Shown in pieces: positions 43,571-52,649 of a stretch of DNA of 64,000 nt. Each line of letters starts with the position of its first letter. Positions within the stretch are counted from its first letter, which is position 1. The notes beneath the pieces are model-generated. The model worked only from the letters and a program-made list of their open reading frames with translations, was not told where the DNA came from and did not search any database. The DNA comes from Butyrivibrio sp. (lineage in GTDB: Bacteria; Bacillota; Clostridia; Lachnospirales; Lachnospiraceae). The translations under genes and the position numbers were made by a program. Where the stretch lies: the NCBI GenBank assembly GCA_017535785.1, contig JAFXTN010000037.1, forward strand, positions 62,001-126,000. Reading direction: 5' to 3'.

Positions 43571-44479
43571 ATGAAAAAGAGAACAGTTAAAAATATTATG
43601 GTAGCGGGAGCCGTGACAGCAGCAATGATGGCATCTGTAGTCGGATGCGGAAAAGAGGCTTCTGCAGGACCGGAGACTGAAGTAAAAGCTGCTGAGGAAG
43701 CAATAAGCTCAGGCGAAACCGATCCTTCCAAGAGAGAAGAGGCTTCGGGTGAAGTTACGAAGGTTATCGTCGGATCCGGAATCAACTACAATCCGTACTG
43801 CTATGTGGATGAAAACGGAGATGCGGTCGGATATGAATATGACGTATTGAAAGAGATAGATGAGCTTCTTCCTCAATACGAATTCGAATATCAGTCAATG
43901 GCATTCGATCAGCTTGTACTTTCGCTCGATGCCGGAAAGATAGATTTTGCGGCGCATCAGTATGAGTACACACCTGAAAGAGAGGAGAAATATCTTTTCT
44001 CGGGTGAATCATATACATCTTACATTACATACCTTGCAGTGCTTATCGATGATGACGCAACATCACTTGAGGATCTTGCGGGAGAAAAGATAAGAACGGG
44101 CGGTGCGACAAGTGCAACAACTCAGATCCTTACAAAGTGGAATGAGGAGCATCCGGGACAGGAGGTTGTTCTTGTAAACTCCGAGAGCAGTTCCGATGAA
44201 GAAGGTGCCGCTGCACTTAAGTCAGGCGCAGCAAGAGCTTCGGTTCTTAAAAAGAGTGATGTTATCAAGATGAACAAGAACTTCAGTGATGACGGAAAAG
44301 ACTGGCTTAAATCGGTTGGAGAGCCGATCAACAACTCAAAGACATATTATCTGTATCGCAAGGATGAGACAGAGCTTAGAGATGCAATAGACGGGGCTCT
44401 TAAGACACTTAAAGAAAACGGAAAGCTTTCCGAGCTTGCGATCAAGTGGGTTGGCTACGACGTAACGGAAGAGGAATAA
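43571..44479 (+). CDS. Cystine/polar amino-acid ABC transporter substrate-binding lipoprotein
   Basis: A 302-residue family-3 solute-binding lipoprotein (lipobox VVGCGKEAS). The mature domain has IVGSGINYNPYCYVDENGDA, YEYDVLKEIDELLPQYEFEY, KIDFAAHQYEYTPEREEKYLFS and SSDEEGAAALKSGAARASVL. It resembles TcyJ/TcyK-type cystine or S-sulfocysteine binders, and two permeases, an ATPase and a LysR gene follow, as in the Bacillus tcy operon. The ligand is inferred from context. Confidence 0.85.
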   Translation: MKKRTVKNIMVAGAVTAAMMASVVGCGKEASAGPETEVKAAEEAISSGETDPSKREEASGEVTKVIVGSGINYNPYCYVDENGDAVGYEYDVLKEIDELLPQYEFEYQSMAFDQLVLSLDAGKIDFAAHQYEYTPEREEKYLFSGESYTSYITYLAVLIDDDATSLEDLAGEKIRTGGATSATTQILTKWNEEHPGQEVVLVNSESSSDEEGAAALKSGAARASVLKKSDVIKMNKNFSDDGKDWLKSVGEPINNSKTYYLYRKDETELRDAIDGALKTLKENGKLSELAIKWVGYDVTEEE

Positions 44480-44483
44480 AGCA

Positions 44484-45194
44484 ATGGGAAATTATTTTAG
44501 CGCAGAAAGATTTATAAATGTCTTTCCTAAAGTGATTTCAAACTTATCGGTTAATCTTCATATAGTTTTTTGGTCAATGCTTCTTGGCACCATACTCGCG
44601 ATATTCGTGGCGGTGCTTAGGATACGCAGAGTGCCTGTGATAAGCGGTTTACTGGGAATATACATTTCTTTTATGAGGGGCACGCCGCTTTTGGTACAGA
44701 TGATGATAGCGTTTTACGGAATACCAATAGTACTCGGCAATATTTTTTTGAATCTGTTCGGAATAAACCTAAACAGACTCGAACCTGTGATATTTATAGA
44801 AATTGCAATCATTCTGAATGAGGGGGCGTTTTTAGGCGAGATATTCAGAGGCGCAATAACATCTGTACCGTCTGTTCAGGCGGAAGCAGGATACTCGATT
44901 GGGATGACGGGGGCACAAACCTTTTACAGGATTGTGCTCCCTCAGGCTTTTAAAGTTGCACTTCCGCATTATGGTGTTGATTTTATCGGAGTATTCCAAA
45001 ACACATCTTTAGTTTTTATCTTGGGAGTGGTTGATCTTTTGGGAAAAGCCAAGACACTTGGAGCTGCGACGGGACATTCCTTGGAAGGATATCTTTCGGC
45101 GGAGATCATATATATTTCGTTCAGTTTGTTCCTAAAGGGAGTATTTCTTTTGATCGAGAACAGGCTAAATAACGGAACGGCAAAAGCAGTGTAA
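44484..45194 (+). CDS. Polar amino-acid (cystine-type) ABC permease 1
   Basis: A 236-residue permease, with the EAA loop VQAEAGYSIGMTGAQTFYRI. It begins 4 bases after the binding-protein stop, with a GAGGA ribosome site inside that gene's end. It forms a heterodimer with the next gene product, to which it is clearly related. Confidence 0.9.
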   Translation: MGNYFSAERFINVFPKVISNLSVNLHIVFWSMLLGTILAIFVAVLRIRRVPVISGLLGIYISFMRGTPLLVQMMIAFYGIPIVLGNIFLNLFGINLNRLEPVIFIEIAIILNEGAFLGEIFRGAITSVPSVQAEAGYSIGMTGAQTFYRIVLPQAFKVALPHYGVDFIGVFQNTSLVFILGVVDLLGKAKTLGAATGHSLEGYLSAEIIYISFSLFLKGVFLLIENRLNNGTAKAV

Positions 45195-45206
45195 GGAGAA
45201 GGACAG

Positions 45207-45914
45207 ATGAGTTTTAGCATAACAAGTTTTTTTGATTCGTTTAAATCGGCTCTTCTCTATGCTCCGGTTACGATAAAGCTTACTGCGATAACATTCGTAG
45301 TGAGTTTGCTGCTGGGGGCGGTGATAGCGACCGTAAGAAATTATAGGGTGCCGGTGCTTTCGCAGTTCTTTGCGGCATTTGTGACAATATACCTTGGGCT
45401 TCCAACGATGGTTGCGCTGCTTTTATACAATCTTTTGTTTATGACTTTTTATTCGGATGTGGCGGCAGCACTTCATATTTCTGTCCCGATAAGTGACGTG
45501 AATCCGATATTTATCGGTTATATCACTCTTATAATCGGAACGACGTGTTCTGTCAGCGAGAGCATACGAGGAGCATTTCGAGGGATCGAGAAGGTGCAGT
45601 ACGAAGCGGGATACAGCATAGGAATGGGCAAGTTTAAGACGCTTACGAGAATTATCTTTCCCCAGATGGTTCCGATACTTCTTCCCGGAATGCAGAATTC
45701 GCTCATAGGTCTTTTGAAGGCATCTAACTTAGTGAGCGCCATTTCGGTAGTTGAGATCATGACGGGAGCTCTTTTGCCAAGTCTTATGTACTACAGTTAT
45801 CTTGAAGGATATGTGGCGGCGGCGCTGGTGTACTGGATGATAGGAGCCGCGATAGAGATACTTGCGCATTTTGCTGAGAAAAACAGTGGGAAATATTTAA
45901 AAAGAACTGCGTAG
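45207..45914 (+). CDS. Polar amino-acid (cystine-type) ABC permease 2
   Basis: A 235-residue partner permease with EAA loop VQYEAGYSIGMGKFKTLTRI, nearly the same motif as permease 1, so the pair arose by duplication. AAGGAGA precedes ATG 45207. Confidence 0.9.
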   Translation: MSFSITSFFDSFKSALLYAPVTIKLTAITFVVSLLLGAVIATVRNYRVPVLSQFFAAFVTIYLGLPTMVALLLYNLLFMTFYSDVAAALHISVPISDVNPIFIGYITLIIGTTCSVSESIRGAFRGIEKVQYEAGYSIGMGKFKTLTRIIFPQMVPILLPGMQNSLIGLLKASNLVSAISVVEIMTGALLPSLMYYSYLEGYVAAALVYWMIGAAIEILAHFAEKNSGKYLKRTA

Positions 45915-45976
45915 GACTAAGGCGAGTGGACAGAAAAGATTTTGAGAATTAATCGGAAACAGGAAGGAATATAGCT

Positions 45977-46729
45977 GTGATAGAGCTTACGGGAGTAAAA
46001 AAGTCCTTTGGTAAACAGGAAGTTCTAAGGGATGTTTCGATAAAAGTAAATGACGGCGAAGTTGTTGTAATCCTTGGACCGAGCGGTTCGGGAAAGACGA
46101 CGCTTCTTAGGAGCATAAATTTCCTTGAGAGAGCCGACAGCGGAATAATGAAGTTTGGCGAAAAGGAAATAAATTTTAAGACCGCCAAGAAAAAAGATGT
46201 GCTTTATATGAGAAGGCACACGGGCTTTGTGTTTCAGAACTACGGACTGTTTGCGCATAAAACGGTGCTTCAGAACGTGATGGAGGGACTTGTTCAGGTT
46301 CAGAAAAAGAGTAAGTCCGAGGCACAAAGGATTGCGGAAGAGGTTCTTGATAATGTAGGAATGCTGGAAAAGAAAGATTCCTATCCCTCTCAGCTTTCGG
46401 GCGGACAGCAGCAAAGAGTGGGAATTGCGAGAGCCGTGGCGCTTAAGCCGGATCTGATATTATTTGACGAACCTACATCGGCACTCGACCCAGAGCTTGT
46501 GGGAGAAACTCTTGAAGTAATCAAGAAGGTGGCAAAGACCGGAATAACGATGATCGTGGTGACTCACGAGATGTCTTTTGCCGAGGATGTTGCTGACAGG
46601 GTGATCTTTATGGACGGCGGAGTTGTCGTTGAAGAAGGGAAACCGAGCGAAATATTCTATAAGCCTAAGGAGGAGCGAACCAGGCAATTCTTATCAAGAA
46701 TTATTCCTCAGGATGCATATGTTATTTAA
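45977..46729 (+). CDS. Polar amino-acid (cystine-type) ABC ATPase
   Basis: A 250-residue ATPase with Walker [22 protein letters not shown]-loop [20 protein letters not shown], signature [17 protein letters not shown], Walker [17 protein letters not shown] and switch [19 protein letters not shown] start at 45977 after AGGAAGGA. It is similar to TcyN/GlnQ-type ATPases. Confidence 0.92.
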   Translation: MIELTGVKKSFGKQEVLRDVSIKVNDGEVVVILGPSGSGKTTLLRSINFLERADSGIMKFGEKEINFKTAKKKDVLYMRRHTGFVFQNYGLFAHKTVLQNVMEGLVQVQKKSKSEAQRIAEEVLDNVGMLEKKDSYPSQLSGGQQQRVGIARAVALKPDLILFDEPTSALDPELVGETLEVIKKVAKTGITMIVVTHEMSFAEDVADRVIFMDGGVVVEEGKPSEIFYKPKEERTRQFLSRIIPQDAYVI

Positions 46730-46770
46730 GTGTGGTATTATGTATAAAAATCTGTTCGGAGATTATACAT

Positions 46771-47667
46771 ATGACCATTTTACAGCTTAAATACGTAATA
46801 GCGATTGATGAGGAATGCTCGATGAGAAAGGCGGCCGACAGGCTTTATGTGTCGCAGCCGGGTCTTTCAAGTGCGGTAAGAGATCTTGAAAACGAGCTTG
46901 GAATTCAGATATTCCAGAGAGTCCACAACGGCGTTGTGACGACGGTTGCAGGCGGAGCGTTTATTGCTTATGCAAGAAGTGCGGTTGAGCAGTTTGAAAA
47001 GATTGAGGACAAGTATATCAATTCCAAGGTTGATAAGCCTACATTCTCAGTTTCCATGCAGCATTACACCGTAGCTGTAAATGCATTTATAGATACCGTT
47101 AAGGAATACGATCTTGAAGAGTATCAGTTCTCTATCAGAGAGACTCAGACAAGTGAAGTTATAGACGACCTCAAGAGCCTTAGGAGTGAGGTCGGCGTTA
47201 TCGCGCTCAGCGAGTTCAACAGAAATATGTTCAAGAAGATCTTTGCGGATGCTTCTCTCGAGTTCCATGAGCTGTTTACAAGAGACACATTTGTATATCT
47301 TAGAAAGGATCATCCTCTTGCAGACAGAGATGAGATATCTCTTGAGGAACTTCAGGATTATCCTTGCATGGTATTCGATCAGGGCGACAACACTTCTTTC
47401 TATTACAGAGAGGAAGCTCTTGCAACCTACGATTACAAGAAGGTTATAAGCACCAACGAAAGAGCCACATCTGTAGAGCTTATGCTTGGCCTTAACGGCT
47501 ACGCGGTTGGCGCGGCTATGCTAGGTGAGAGTCTTAACACTTCAGGAATCCATCATGTTAAGCTTAAGGAAGAAGAGACACTCACACTCGGGTATATCAT
47601 CCGAAAAGGCAGTGAGCTTAGCGATATGGCGCAGACCTTTATCGAGAAGCTTCAGCAGTATAAATAA
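46771..47667 (+). CDS. LysR-family regulator linked to the cystine-type transporter
   Basis: A 298-residue LysR protein: HTH ILQLKYVIAIDEECSMRKAADRLYVSQPGLSSAVRDLENELG and a CysB-like effector domain. I start at ATG 46771 (CGGAG about 10 bases upstream) rather than an in-frame GTG/ATG further up that has no ribosome site. It is a paralogue of the LysR gene at 1974-2894, sharing RETQT, LRSEVGVI, DQGDNTSFYYREE and LNGY segments. One of the two probably reads the ATAA-N7-TTA promoters in this window. Confidence 0.9.
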   Translation: MTILQLKYVIAIDEECSMRKAADRLYVSQPGLSSAVRDLENELGIQIFQRVHNGVVTTVAGGAFIAYARSAVEQFEKIEDKYINSKVDKPTFSVSMQHYTVAVNAFIDTVKEYDLEEYQFSIRETQTSEVIDDLKSLRSEVGVIALSEFNRNMFKKIFADASLEFHELFTRDTFVYLRKDHPLADRDEISLEELQDYPCMVFDQGDNTSFYYREEALATYDYKKVISTNERATSVELMLGLNGYAVGAAMLGESLNTSGIHHVKLKEEETLTLGYIIRKGSELSDMAQTFIEKLQQYK

Positions 47668-47689
47668 AGATAAAGAATTGTATTTTAAA

Positions 47690-47730
47690 AGCCGGCGGCG
47701 TCAAACCAGACGTCTCCGGCTTTATTTATT
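47690..47730. terminator. Terminator shared by convergent lysR and metI
   Basis: AGCCGG/CCGGCT outer stem with inner GCGTC/GACGT, 47690-47721, T-rich on the plus-strand side (TTTATTTATT). Confidence 0.85.
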
Positions 47731-47741
47731 GTTTAATTTAA

Positions 47742-48404
47742 TCAGCTCATTTTTTTATACATATAGTTTCCGAGCATCTGAATAGCCTGTACGAATGCGA
47801 TCAGGATAACCGAGCATACAATAAGATATTCGGTCTTGTACTGCTGATATCCGTAACGGATGGCTATATCACCGATTCCGCCACCTCCGACAGTTCCTGC
47901 CATAGCGGAATAACCGATAAGTGAGATCACTAGAAGGATGATTCCGTTAAGCATTCTCGGAATTGATTCTTTTACATAAACTCTTATAAGAATCTGTAAA
48001 TTTGATGCTCCGAACGATCTTGCGGCTTCTATGACTCCGGGATTGGTCTCGCGAAGGCTCGTTTCAAACACTCTTGCGATATATGGAATCGCAGATACCG
48101 TAAGAGGCACGATAGAAGCTGTTGTTCCGATCGATTTTCCTACAACCATTCTTGTAAAAGGAATAAGTATTACAAGAAGGATGATAAAAGGAAAGCTTCT
48201 GAATACGTTAACCAAAAAGCTTAAGATCTCATATACGATCTTGTTGGGCTTAAGTCCGTCGGGAGCCGTAAGCGTAAGTATTATGGCCGGAATAAATCCG
48301 AGTATCACTGAAAAGAGAGTTGACCAAAATACCATGTATAATGTTTGTTTAAAGGCAGTCATTATAACAGAACTCATGCCTGTTGTTGATAAAATTCCTG
48401 ACAT
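47742..48404 (-). CDS. metI: Methionine ABC transporter permease MetI
   Basis: About 220 residues, six membrane segments, with VNVFRSFPFIILLVILIPFTR, ASIVPLTVSAIPYIARVFE and the EAA loop GVIEAARSFGASNLQILIRV, typical of MetI. ATG 48404 overlaps the metN stop by one base (TAATG), with GGAGGTGAT upstream. An in-frame earlier start would lie within metN. Confidence 0.94.
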   Translation of the reverse strand: MSGILSTTGMSSVIMTAFKQTLYMVFWSTLFSVILGFIPAIILTLTAPDGLKPNKIVYEILSFLVNVFRSFPFIILLVILIPFTRMVVGKSIGTTASIVPLTVSAIPYIARVFETSLRETNPGVIEAARSFGASNLQILIRVYVKESIPRMLNGIILLVISLIGYSAMAGTVGGGGIGDIAIRYGYQQYKTEYLIVCSVILIAFVQAIQMLGNYMYKKMS

Positions 48405-49375
48405 TATCTGATCACCTCCCATGTTACATCTTTACTGTCTAAGAAAGCACATGCTCTCTCAAGATCTTTTTCGTCCATGTTTAGTACGAGACTTCCGTAG
48501 ACATCTTCTCTGAAGTCTTCAAGCTTGGCCCAACAGATGTTGAAGTTGGTCTGTAGCTCTCTGGACATTTCGGTAACTATAGGACGCTGATTGCCTTCTC
48601 CGTAGAAAAAGAGTTTGAGATTTATTCCCGATGTCGGAAGCTTGTCACTCTCTTCACGAAGGAATTCTCTGATCTCGCGTTCCTTGGGCCATACAAAAAG
48701 TTGTTCGGGCTTTCCTACAGCAAGAACCTTGCCGTTACTAAGGAAAGCGACCTTCTGGCAGACCTGCTTAACCACTTCCATCTGATGAGTTACGATGATG
48801 ATCGTAATGCCCATCTCTTTATTTATTCTTTGTAAAAGAGCAAGGATACCCTTGGTGATCTCGGGATCGAGTGCACTTGTTGCTTCATCGCACAAAAGAA
48901 AATCAGGATCTAGTGCAAGCGCTCTGGCAATAGCGACACGCTGCTTTTGTCCGCCTGAGAGTTCTCTTGGTTTTGAATGAACTTTTTCTTCGAGTCCAAC
49001 GAGTTTTATGAGGTTTAAGATTTTTTCTTTTGCCTCGGGTGTATTGGTTGGGATTCCCCAGAATTTCATGGGAAGGGCGATATTGTGATAAACATCCAGT
49101 CTCTCAAGAAGGTTAAAGCCCTGGAATATCATGCCCATTCTGCGCTGGAGGTTTCGAAGAACTTTTTTGTTCCTGATGTCAACGAGTGTATCGTCAACAA
49201 CGATCGAACCTTCGTCGTAGGATTCAAGGCCGTTGATGCATCTAAGAAGAGTGGATTTACCGGCACCGCTTTGTCCGATAATGCCGAAGATCTCGCCTTT
49301 TTCAATGTCGATATTTATTCCCTTCAATACTTCGGTTTTGTTAAAAGTTTTTTTGACGTTTTTTATCTGTATCAT
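48404..49375 (-). CDS. metN: Methionine ABC transporter ATPase MetN
   Basis: A 323-residue ATPase. It has Walker A IIGQSGAGKSTLLRCINGLE, signature LSGGQKQRVAIARALA, Walker B LLCDEATSALDPEITKG, and a C-terminal ferredoxin-like NIL domain (about residues 245-323). That domain binds methionine and mediates trans-inhibition in the Escherichia transporter. It is separated from metQ by 190 bases that include a large hairpin. Confidence 0.95.
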   Translation of the reverse strand: MIQIKNVKKTFNKTEVLKGINIDIEKGEIFGIIGQSGAGKSTLLRCINGLESYDEGSIVVDDTLVDIRNKKVLRNLQRRMGMIFQGFNLLERLDVYHNIALPMKFWGIPTNTPEAKEKILNLIKLVGLEEKVHSKPRELSGGQKQRVAIARALALDPDFLLCDEATSALDPEITKGILALLQRINKEMGITIIIVTHQMEVVKQVCQKVAFLSNGKVLAVGKPEQLFVWPKEREIREFLREESDKLPTSGINLKLFFYGEGNQRPIVTEMSRELQTNFNICWAKLEDFREDVYGSLVLNMDEKDLERACAFLDSKDVTWEVIR

Positions 49376-49460
49376 AGATAGTTAAACCACCTGTCTACTG
49401 TAAATATGATGACATGAATTGCTCCGTCATCATTATGGCATTATTTCATTTAAACATCAA

Positions 49461-49496
49461 ATATGACACGTCACCGGCAAATGAGACGTGTCATAT
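49461..49496 (-). repeat. Perfect 12-bp hairpin between metQ and metN
   Basis: ATATGACACGTC (49461-49472) and GACGTGTCATAT (49485-49496). Read on the minus strand it is followed by TTTGATGTTTAAATG. It may act as a partial terminator or an mRNA-stabilising structure that makes more MetQ than MetNI. A TATAAT box (49514-49509 region, minus) lies just upstream of it. Confidence 0.6.
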
Positions 49497-49565
49497 CTAT
49501 GTTTACATTATATGAAAGGTAGGATTTTTATGATATTACACAAATTAACTTGGTTACGTTCTGTA

Positions 49566-50501
49566 TTACTGAGGATCGATGAATGAAGGGATAACTGCGC
49601 CCTTGTATGTATCCTCAATGTATTTTTTAACTTCGTCTGACTTAAGAGCTGCTACAAGAGCCTTGATCTTCTCAGAATCCTGCTCACCGTCCTTAACTAC
49701 AAGGAAGTTTGTTCTCTTAACTGTTGTCTCGTCGTCGAATTCCTCGATATCAAGTGCGGGATATTTAGCGGGAAGCTCTGCTTCAAGTGCGTAGTTTCCG
49801 TTGATGGCTGCCGCATCAAGATCGGGAAGTGAAAGAGGAAGGCTTGCTGCCTCAAGAGGTGTGATCTTGTATCCGTGAGGGTTAGCATCCTTGTCTTTTG
49901 AAAGAGCATCCTCTGTGTAGCTTGCATCCTCGCCGAAAGAACCCTTTGATGTAAGAAGTCCCTTCTGAACTAGAAGGTCAAGTGCTCTTGCACCGTTGTC
50001 GGGGTCGTTAGGGATACCGATCTCAGCGCCGTCGGGAATCTCGTCGAGTTTAGTGTACTTCTGTGAGTAGATACCCATGGGCTCAATGTGGATTCCTGCT
50101 ACAGCTGCAAGGTGAAGACCTGCATCTTTATTCTGCTGATCGAGATATCCGAGTGTCTGGAAGTAGTTTGCATCAATCTCGCCTGCTTCAAGTGAAGTGT
50201 TGGGAAGAACGTAGTCCTGGAAGACAACGGTCTCAAGTGTCCATCCGTCTTTTGCAAGTACTTCTTTTACTATGTTGTCAAGAATCTCTGCATGAGGAAC
50301 AGGTGTTGCTCCTACGGTGATCTTCTTATCGGTGTCAGCTGTTGTATCAGTTGCTTCTGCTGCAGGCTCTGTCTCTGCTTCAGCCTGAGTGGTTTCTGCT
50401 GCAGGTGTCTGTGTTTCTTCTGCTTTTGCACCGCATCCTGTAAGTGCTCCGAATGAAAGAGCTGCGGTTAAGATTAAACTTGTAATTATTCTCTTTTTCA
50501 T
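49566..50501 (-). CDS. metQ: Methionine-binding lipoprotein MetQ
   Basis: About 311 residues of NlpA/MetQ family. The lipobox is LTGCGAKAEET (Cys near residue 23), then a Thr/Glu/Ala-rich linker (about 24-55). The core has KITVGATPVPHAEILDNIV, LPNTSLEAGEIDANYFQTLGYLD, IGIPNDPDNGARALDLLV and DAAAINGNYALEA, all standard for MetQ. Start at ATG 50501 after GAGGAGG; the in-frame codons upstream lie in the promoter. Confidence 0.95.
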   Translation of the reverse strand: MKKRIITSLILTAALSFGALTGCGAKAEETQTPAAETTQAEAETEPAAEATDTTADTDKKITVGATPVPHAEILDNIVKEVLAKDGWTLETVVFQDYVLPNTSLEAGEIDANYFQTLGYLDQQNKDAGLHLAAVAGIHIEPMGIYSQKYTKLDEIPDGAEIGIPNDPDNGARALDLLVQKGLLTSKGSFGEDASYTEDALSKDKDANPHGYKITPLEAASLPLSLPDLDAAAINGNYALEAELPAKYPALDIEEFDDETTVKRTNFLVVKDGEQDSEKIKALVAALKSDEVKKYIEDTYKGAVIPSFIDPQ

Positions 50502-50524
50502 AATCTGTATTTCCTCCTCGATTG

Positions 50525-50580
50525 GTATAACTGAATTATACAAGATGAAAAAACATATGGGAAATAATTAAAAATTATCA
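50525..50580 (-). promoter_or_regulatory. LysR-type promoter of metQ
   Basis: On the minus strand ATAA-TTTTTAA-TTAT begins at 50578 and the -10 TATAAT is at 50540-50535, the same 38-base distance as in the other three promoters. The -10 is part of a palindrome GTATAA-TTCAG-TTATAC (50541-50525). Confidence 0.6.
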
Positions 50581-50619
50581 GTAGTGAAAAGGTGTGATTA
50601 TCGACTATAATATATGACA

Positions 50620-51708
50620 ATGGATATAAATATAAAGAAGAAAAACAACTACATAGGCGCCGCATTACCGGTACTGGTGTCGGCTGCCGCTATGAGCTTT
50701 CTTGCGGGATGCAGTTCCACGCAGTTAATGAATACGTCTACCATATTTGCCATGGATACTGTTATGGAGCTTGAGATCCAAGGCGATGAAACGCTCCTTA
50801 CGGAAGCTGAGCAAAAGATAAGAGAGCTTGAGAATACACTTTCTGTTACCAAAAGCGGCAGTGAAGTAAGTGTTCTTAATGAAAAGAAGAAGGCTATGTT
50901 TACTAAGCAGAGCGGTAAGATACTTCTTGAGGCGATCGATGTCTGCGATAAAACCGGTGGAAGCCTGGATATATCGGTATATCCGGTTTTGAGAGAATGG
51001 GGCTTTACAACGGGAGAGTACAAGGTTCCCGGGGACGAAGAGCTTGCAGAGCTTATTAAGAAGGTTGATCACAGCAAGATCTCTGTAGAGGAAATGCCGG
51101 ATCACAGCTATGAAGTGACTATTCCTGATGATATGCAGATCGATCTCGGAAGCGTGGTAAAAGGCTATACGGGATCATATATAGCGGATTATTTCAAAGA
51201 AAATGGAGTAAGATCCGGACTAGTAAATCTTGGCGGAAACGTTGAATGCATAGGAAATAAGCCTGACGGGTCTCCTTGGAGAGTTGCGGTCAAGAGCCCT
51301 TTTTCCGACAGTAAGAGCGGAGTGCTGGGAGTTCTTGAAGCAAGCGATACCGCTGTAATAACTTCGGGCGGATACGAGAGATTTTTTGAAAAAGACGGAG
51401 AGACATATTGGCATATCCTTAATCCAAAGACCGGGAAACCTGCTAAAAACGGGCTTGTCTCGGTTACGATCGTAGGTCATAATGGGCTTATGGCTGATGG
51501 GCTTTCGACAGCTCTTTTTGTAAAAGGAACGGAAAAGGCTATAGACTTTATAAAAGCAAATGCCGAAGGAACGAGAGAAAGAGAAGGCTTTGGAGCCATA
51601 CTCGTTACGGAAGATAAAAAGGTATATGTCACGGAGGATATTGCAAGCAGTTTTTCGCTTTCTTCCGAATACAATGACTGTGAGATTTCCGTGATAAAAA
51701 TAAAATAA
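50620..51708 (+). CDS. apbE: FAD:protein FMN transferase ApbE
   Basis: About 362 residues. It has a lipoprotein-type N-terminus (KKNNYIGAALPVLV, then AMSFLAGCSS), so the enzyme is anchored outside the membrane, where it attaches FMN to Thr residues of redox proteins. Motifs are DTVMELEIQGD, DLGSVVKGYTGSYIADYF, SGLVNLGGNVECIG and HILNPKTGKPAKNGLVSV. A TATAAT (50606-50611) lies so close that the transcript should begin near ATG 50620; there is no ribosome site. ATG 50614 is the alternative start. RnfG/RnfD or urocanate-reductase-type clients are not nearby. Confidence 0.9.
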   Translation: MDINIKKKNNYIGAALPVLVSAAAMSFLAGCSSTQLMNTSTIFAMDTVMELEIQGDETLLTEAEQKIRELENTLSVTKSGSEVSVLNEKKKAMFTKQSGKILLEAIDVCDKTGGSLDISVYPVLREWGFTTGEYKVPGDEELAELIKKVDHSKISVEEMPDHSYEVTIPDDMQIDLGSVVKGYTGSYIADYFKENGVRSGLVNLGGNVECIGNKPDGSPWRVAVKSPFSDSKSGVLGVLEASDTAVITSGGYERFFEKDGETYWHILNPKTGKPAKNGLVSVTIVGHNGLMADGLSTALFVKGTEKAIDFIKANAEGTREREGFGAILVTEDKKVYVTEDIASSFSLSSEYNDCEISVIKIK

Positions 51709-51731
51709 AGGATATAAGAGGAGAGTTGTAG

Positions 51732-52649
51732 ATGAAAGATTCTTTTAAGAGGATACACAGCGATAATTTTAAATGGTATGATTTTTCCTTATTGTCGCTG
51801 ATCTTAACGTACGCGATCATGTTATTGGGAGTGATCCTGGGAGAGATAATACTGGCTTCGTTCATATCTTTGTTGAAGACCATTGATCCGGATCTTGGTT
51901 TTTCCAATCCCTTTATTCTTATAACATTTTTTTATGCGTCATTTTTGGGAGTTTGGATTTTGGCTTTCTTGTTCATGTATCTGTTTAAGCCTGACAGACC
52001 GATAATTTCCAAGATCGGAAACAAGCAGCCGGGAAACAATGTGAAGATGCTCCTTGTGGGCTTTGCGATCGGTTTTGTGATGAATATAGCCTGCGCATTG
52101 GTCGCATTTCTCAATAAGGACATAGCGGTTTATTTCAATTCGTTTAATCCTATTAAAGTTCTTGTGGTATTCGTAGCCGTATTTATACAGTCGGCTGCAG
52201 AGGAAATGGCGTGCAGAGGATTTCTGTATCAAAGACTTCTTCGCAGTTACAGACATCACGCAGTAGCTGTAGTCGGAAACTCAGTGTTGTTCGGCCTTCT
52301 TCATATTTTCAACGAAGGCGTTTCAGTTGCGGGAGTCATAAATGTTATACTTTTCGGAATCCTGTGCTCCCTGTTTGTATATTTCTATGACAGTATCTGG
52401 TGTGCAATGGCAGTTCACGCCGCTTGGAACTTCACGCAGAATATTTTGCTTGGACTTCCCAACAGCGGAAGCGTTTTTGAATTTTCGATCTTTAAGCTTG
52501 ACGCCGCATCAGCCAGAAACAGCTTTGCATATGATATTAATTTCGGAATCGAAGGAACACTTGTGTCATGCATTGTCGAGGCATTGGCAATTTTTATTGT
52601 TCTTTATTTCGGCCTGAAAAAGAAGAAAGCACAAGCTGCAGAGTCCTGA
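51732..52649 (+). CDS. CPBP-family intramembrane metalloprotease
   Basis: A 305-residue protein with about eight membrane segments. The Abi/CAAX motifs are SAAEEMACRGFLYQRLL (EExxxR), FGLLHIFNEG (second His) and MAVHAAWNFTQN (HxxxN). It starts 23 bases after apbE with GGAGAG. Its last 56 bases overlap the end of the convergent cobD gene. Role in Firmicutes: often bacteriocin self-protection or membrane-protein processing; substrate unknown. Confidence 0.88.
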   Translation: MKDSFKRIHSDNFKWYDFSLLSLILTYAIMLLGVILGEIILASFISLLKTIDPDLGFSNPFILITFFYASFLGVWILAFLFMYLFKPDRPIISKIGNKQPGNNVKMLLVGFAIGFVMNIACALVAFLNKDIAVYFNSFNPIKVLVVFVAVFIQSAAEEMACRGFLYQRLLRSYRHHAVAVVGNSVLFGLLHIFNEGVSVAGVINVILFGILCSLFVYFYDSIWCAMAVHAAWNFTQNILLGLPNSGSVFEFSIFKLDAASARNSFAYDINFGIEGTLVSCIVEALAIFIVLYFGLKKKKAQAAES

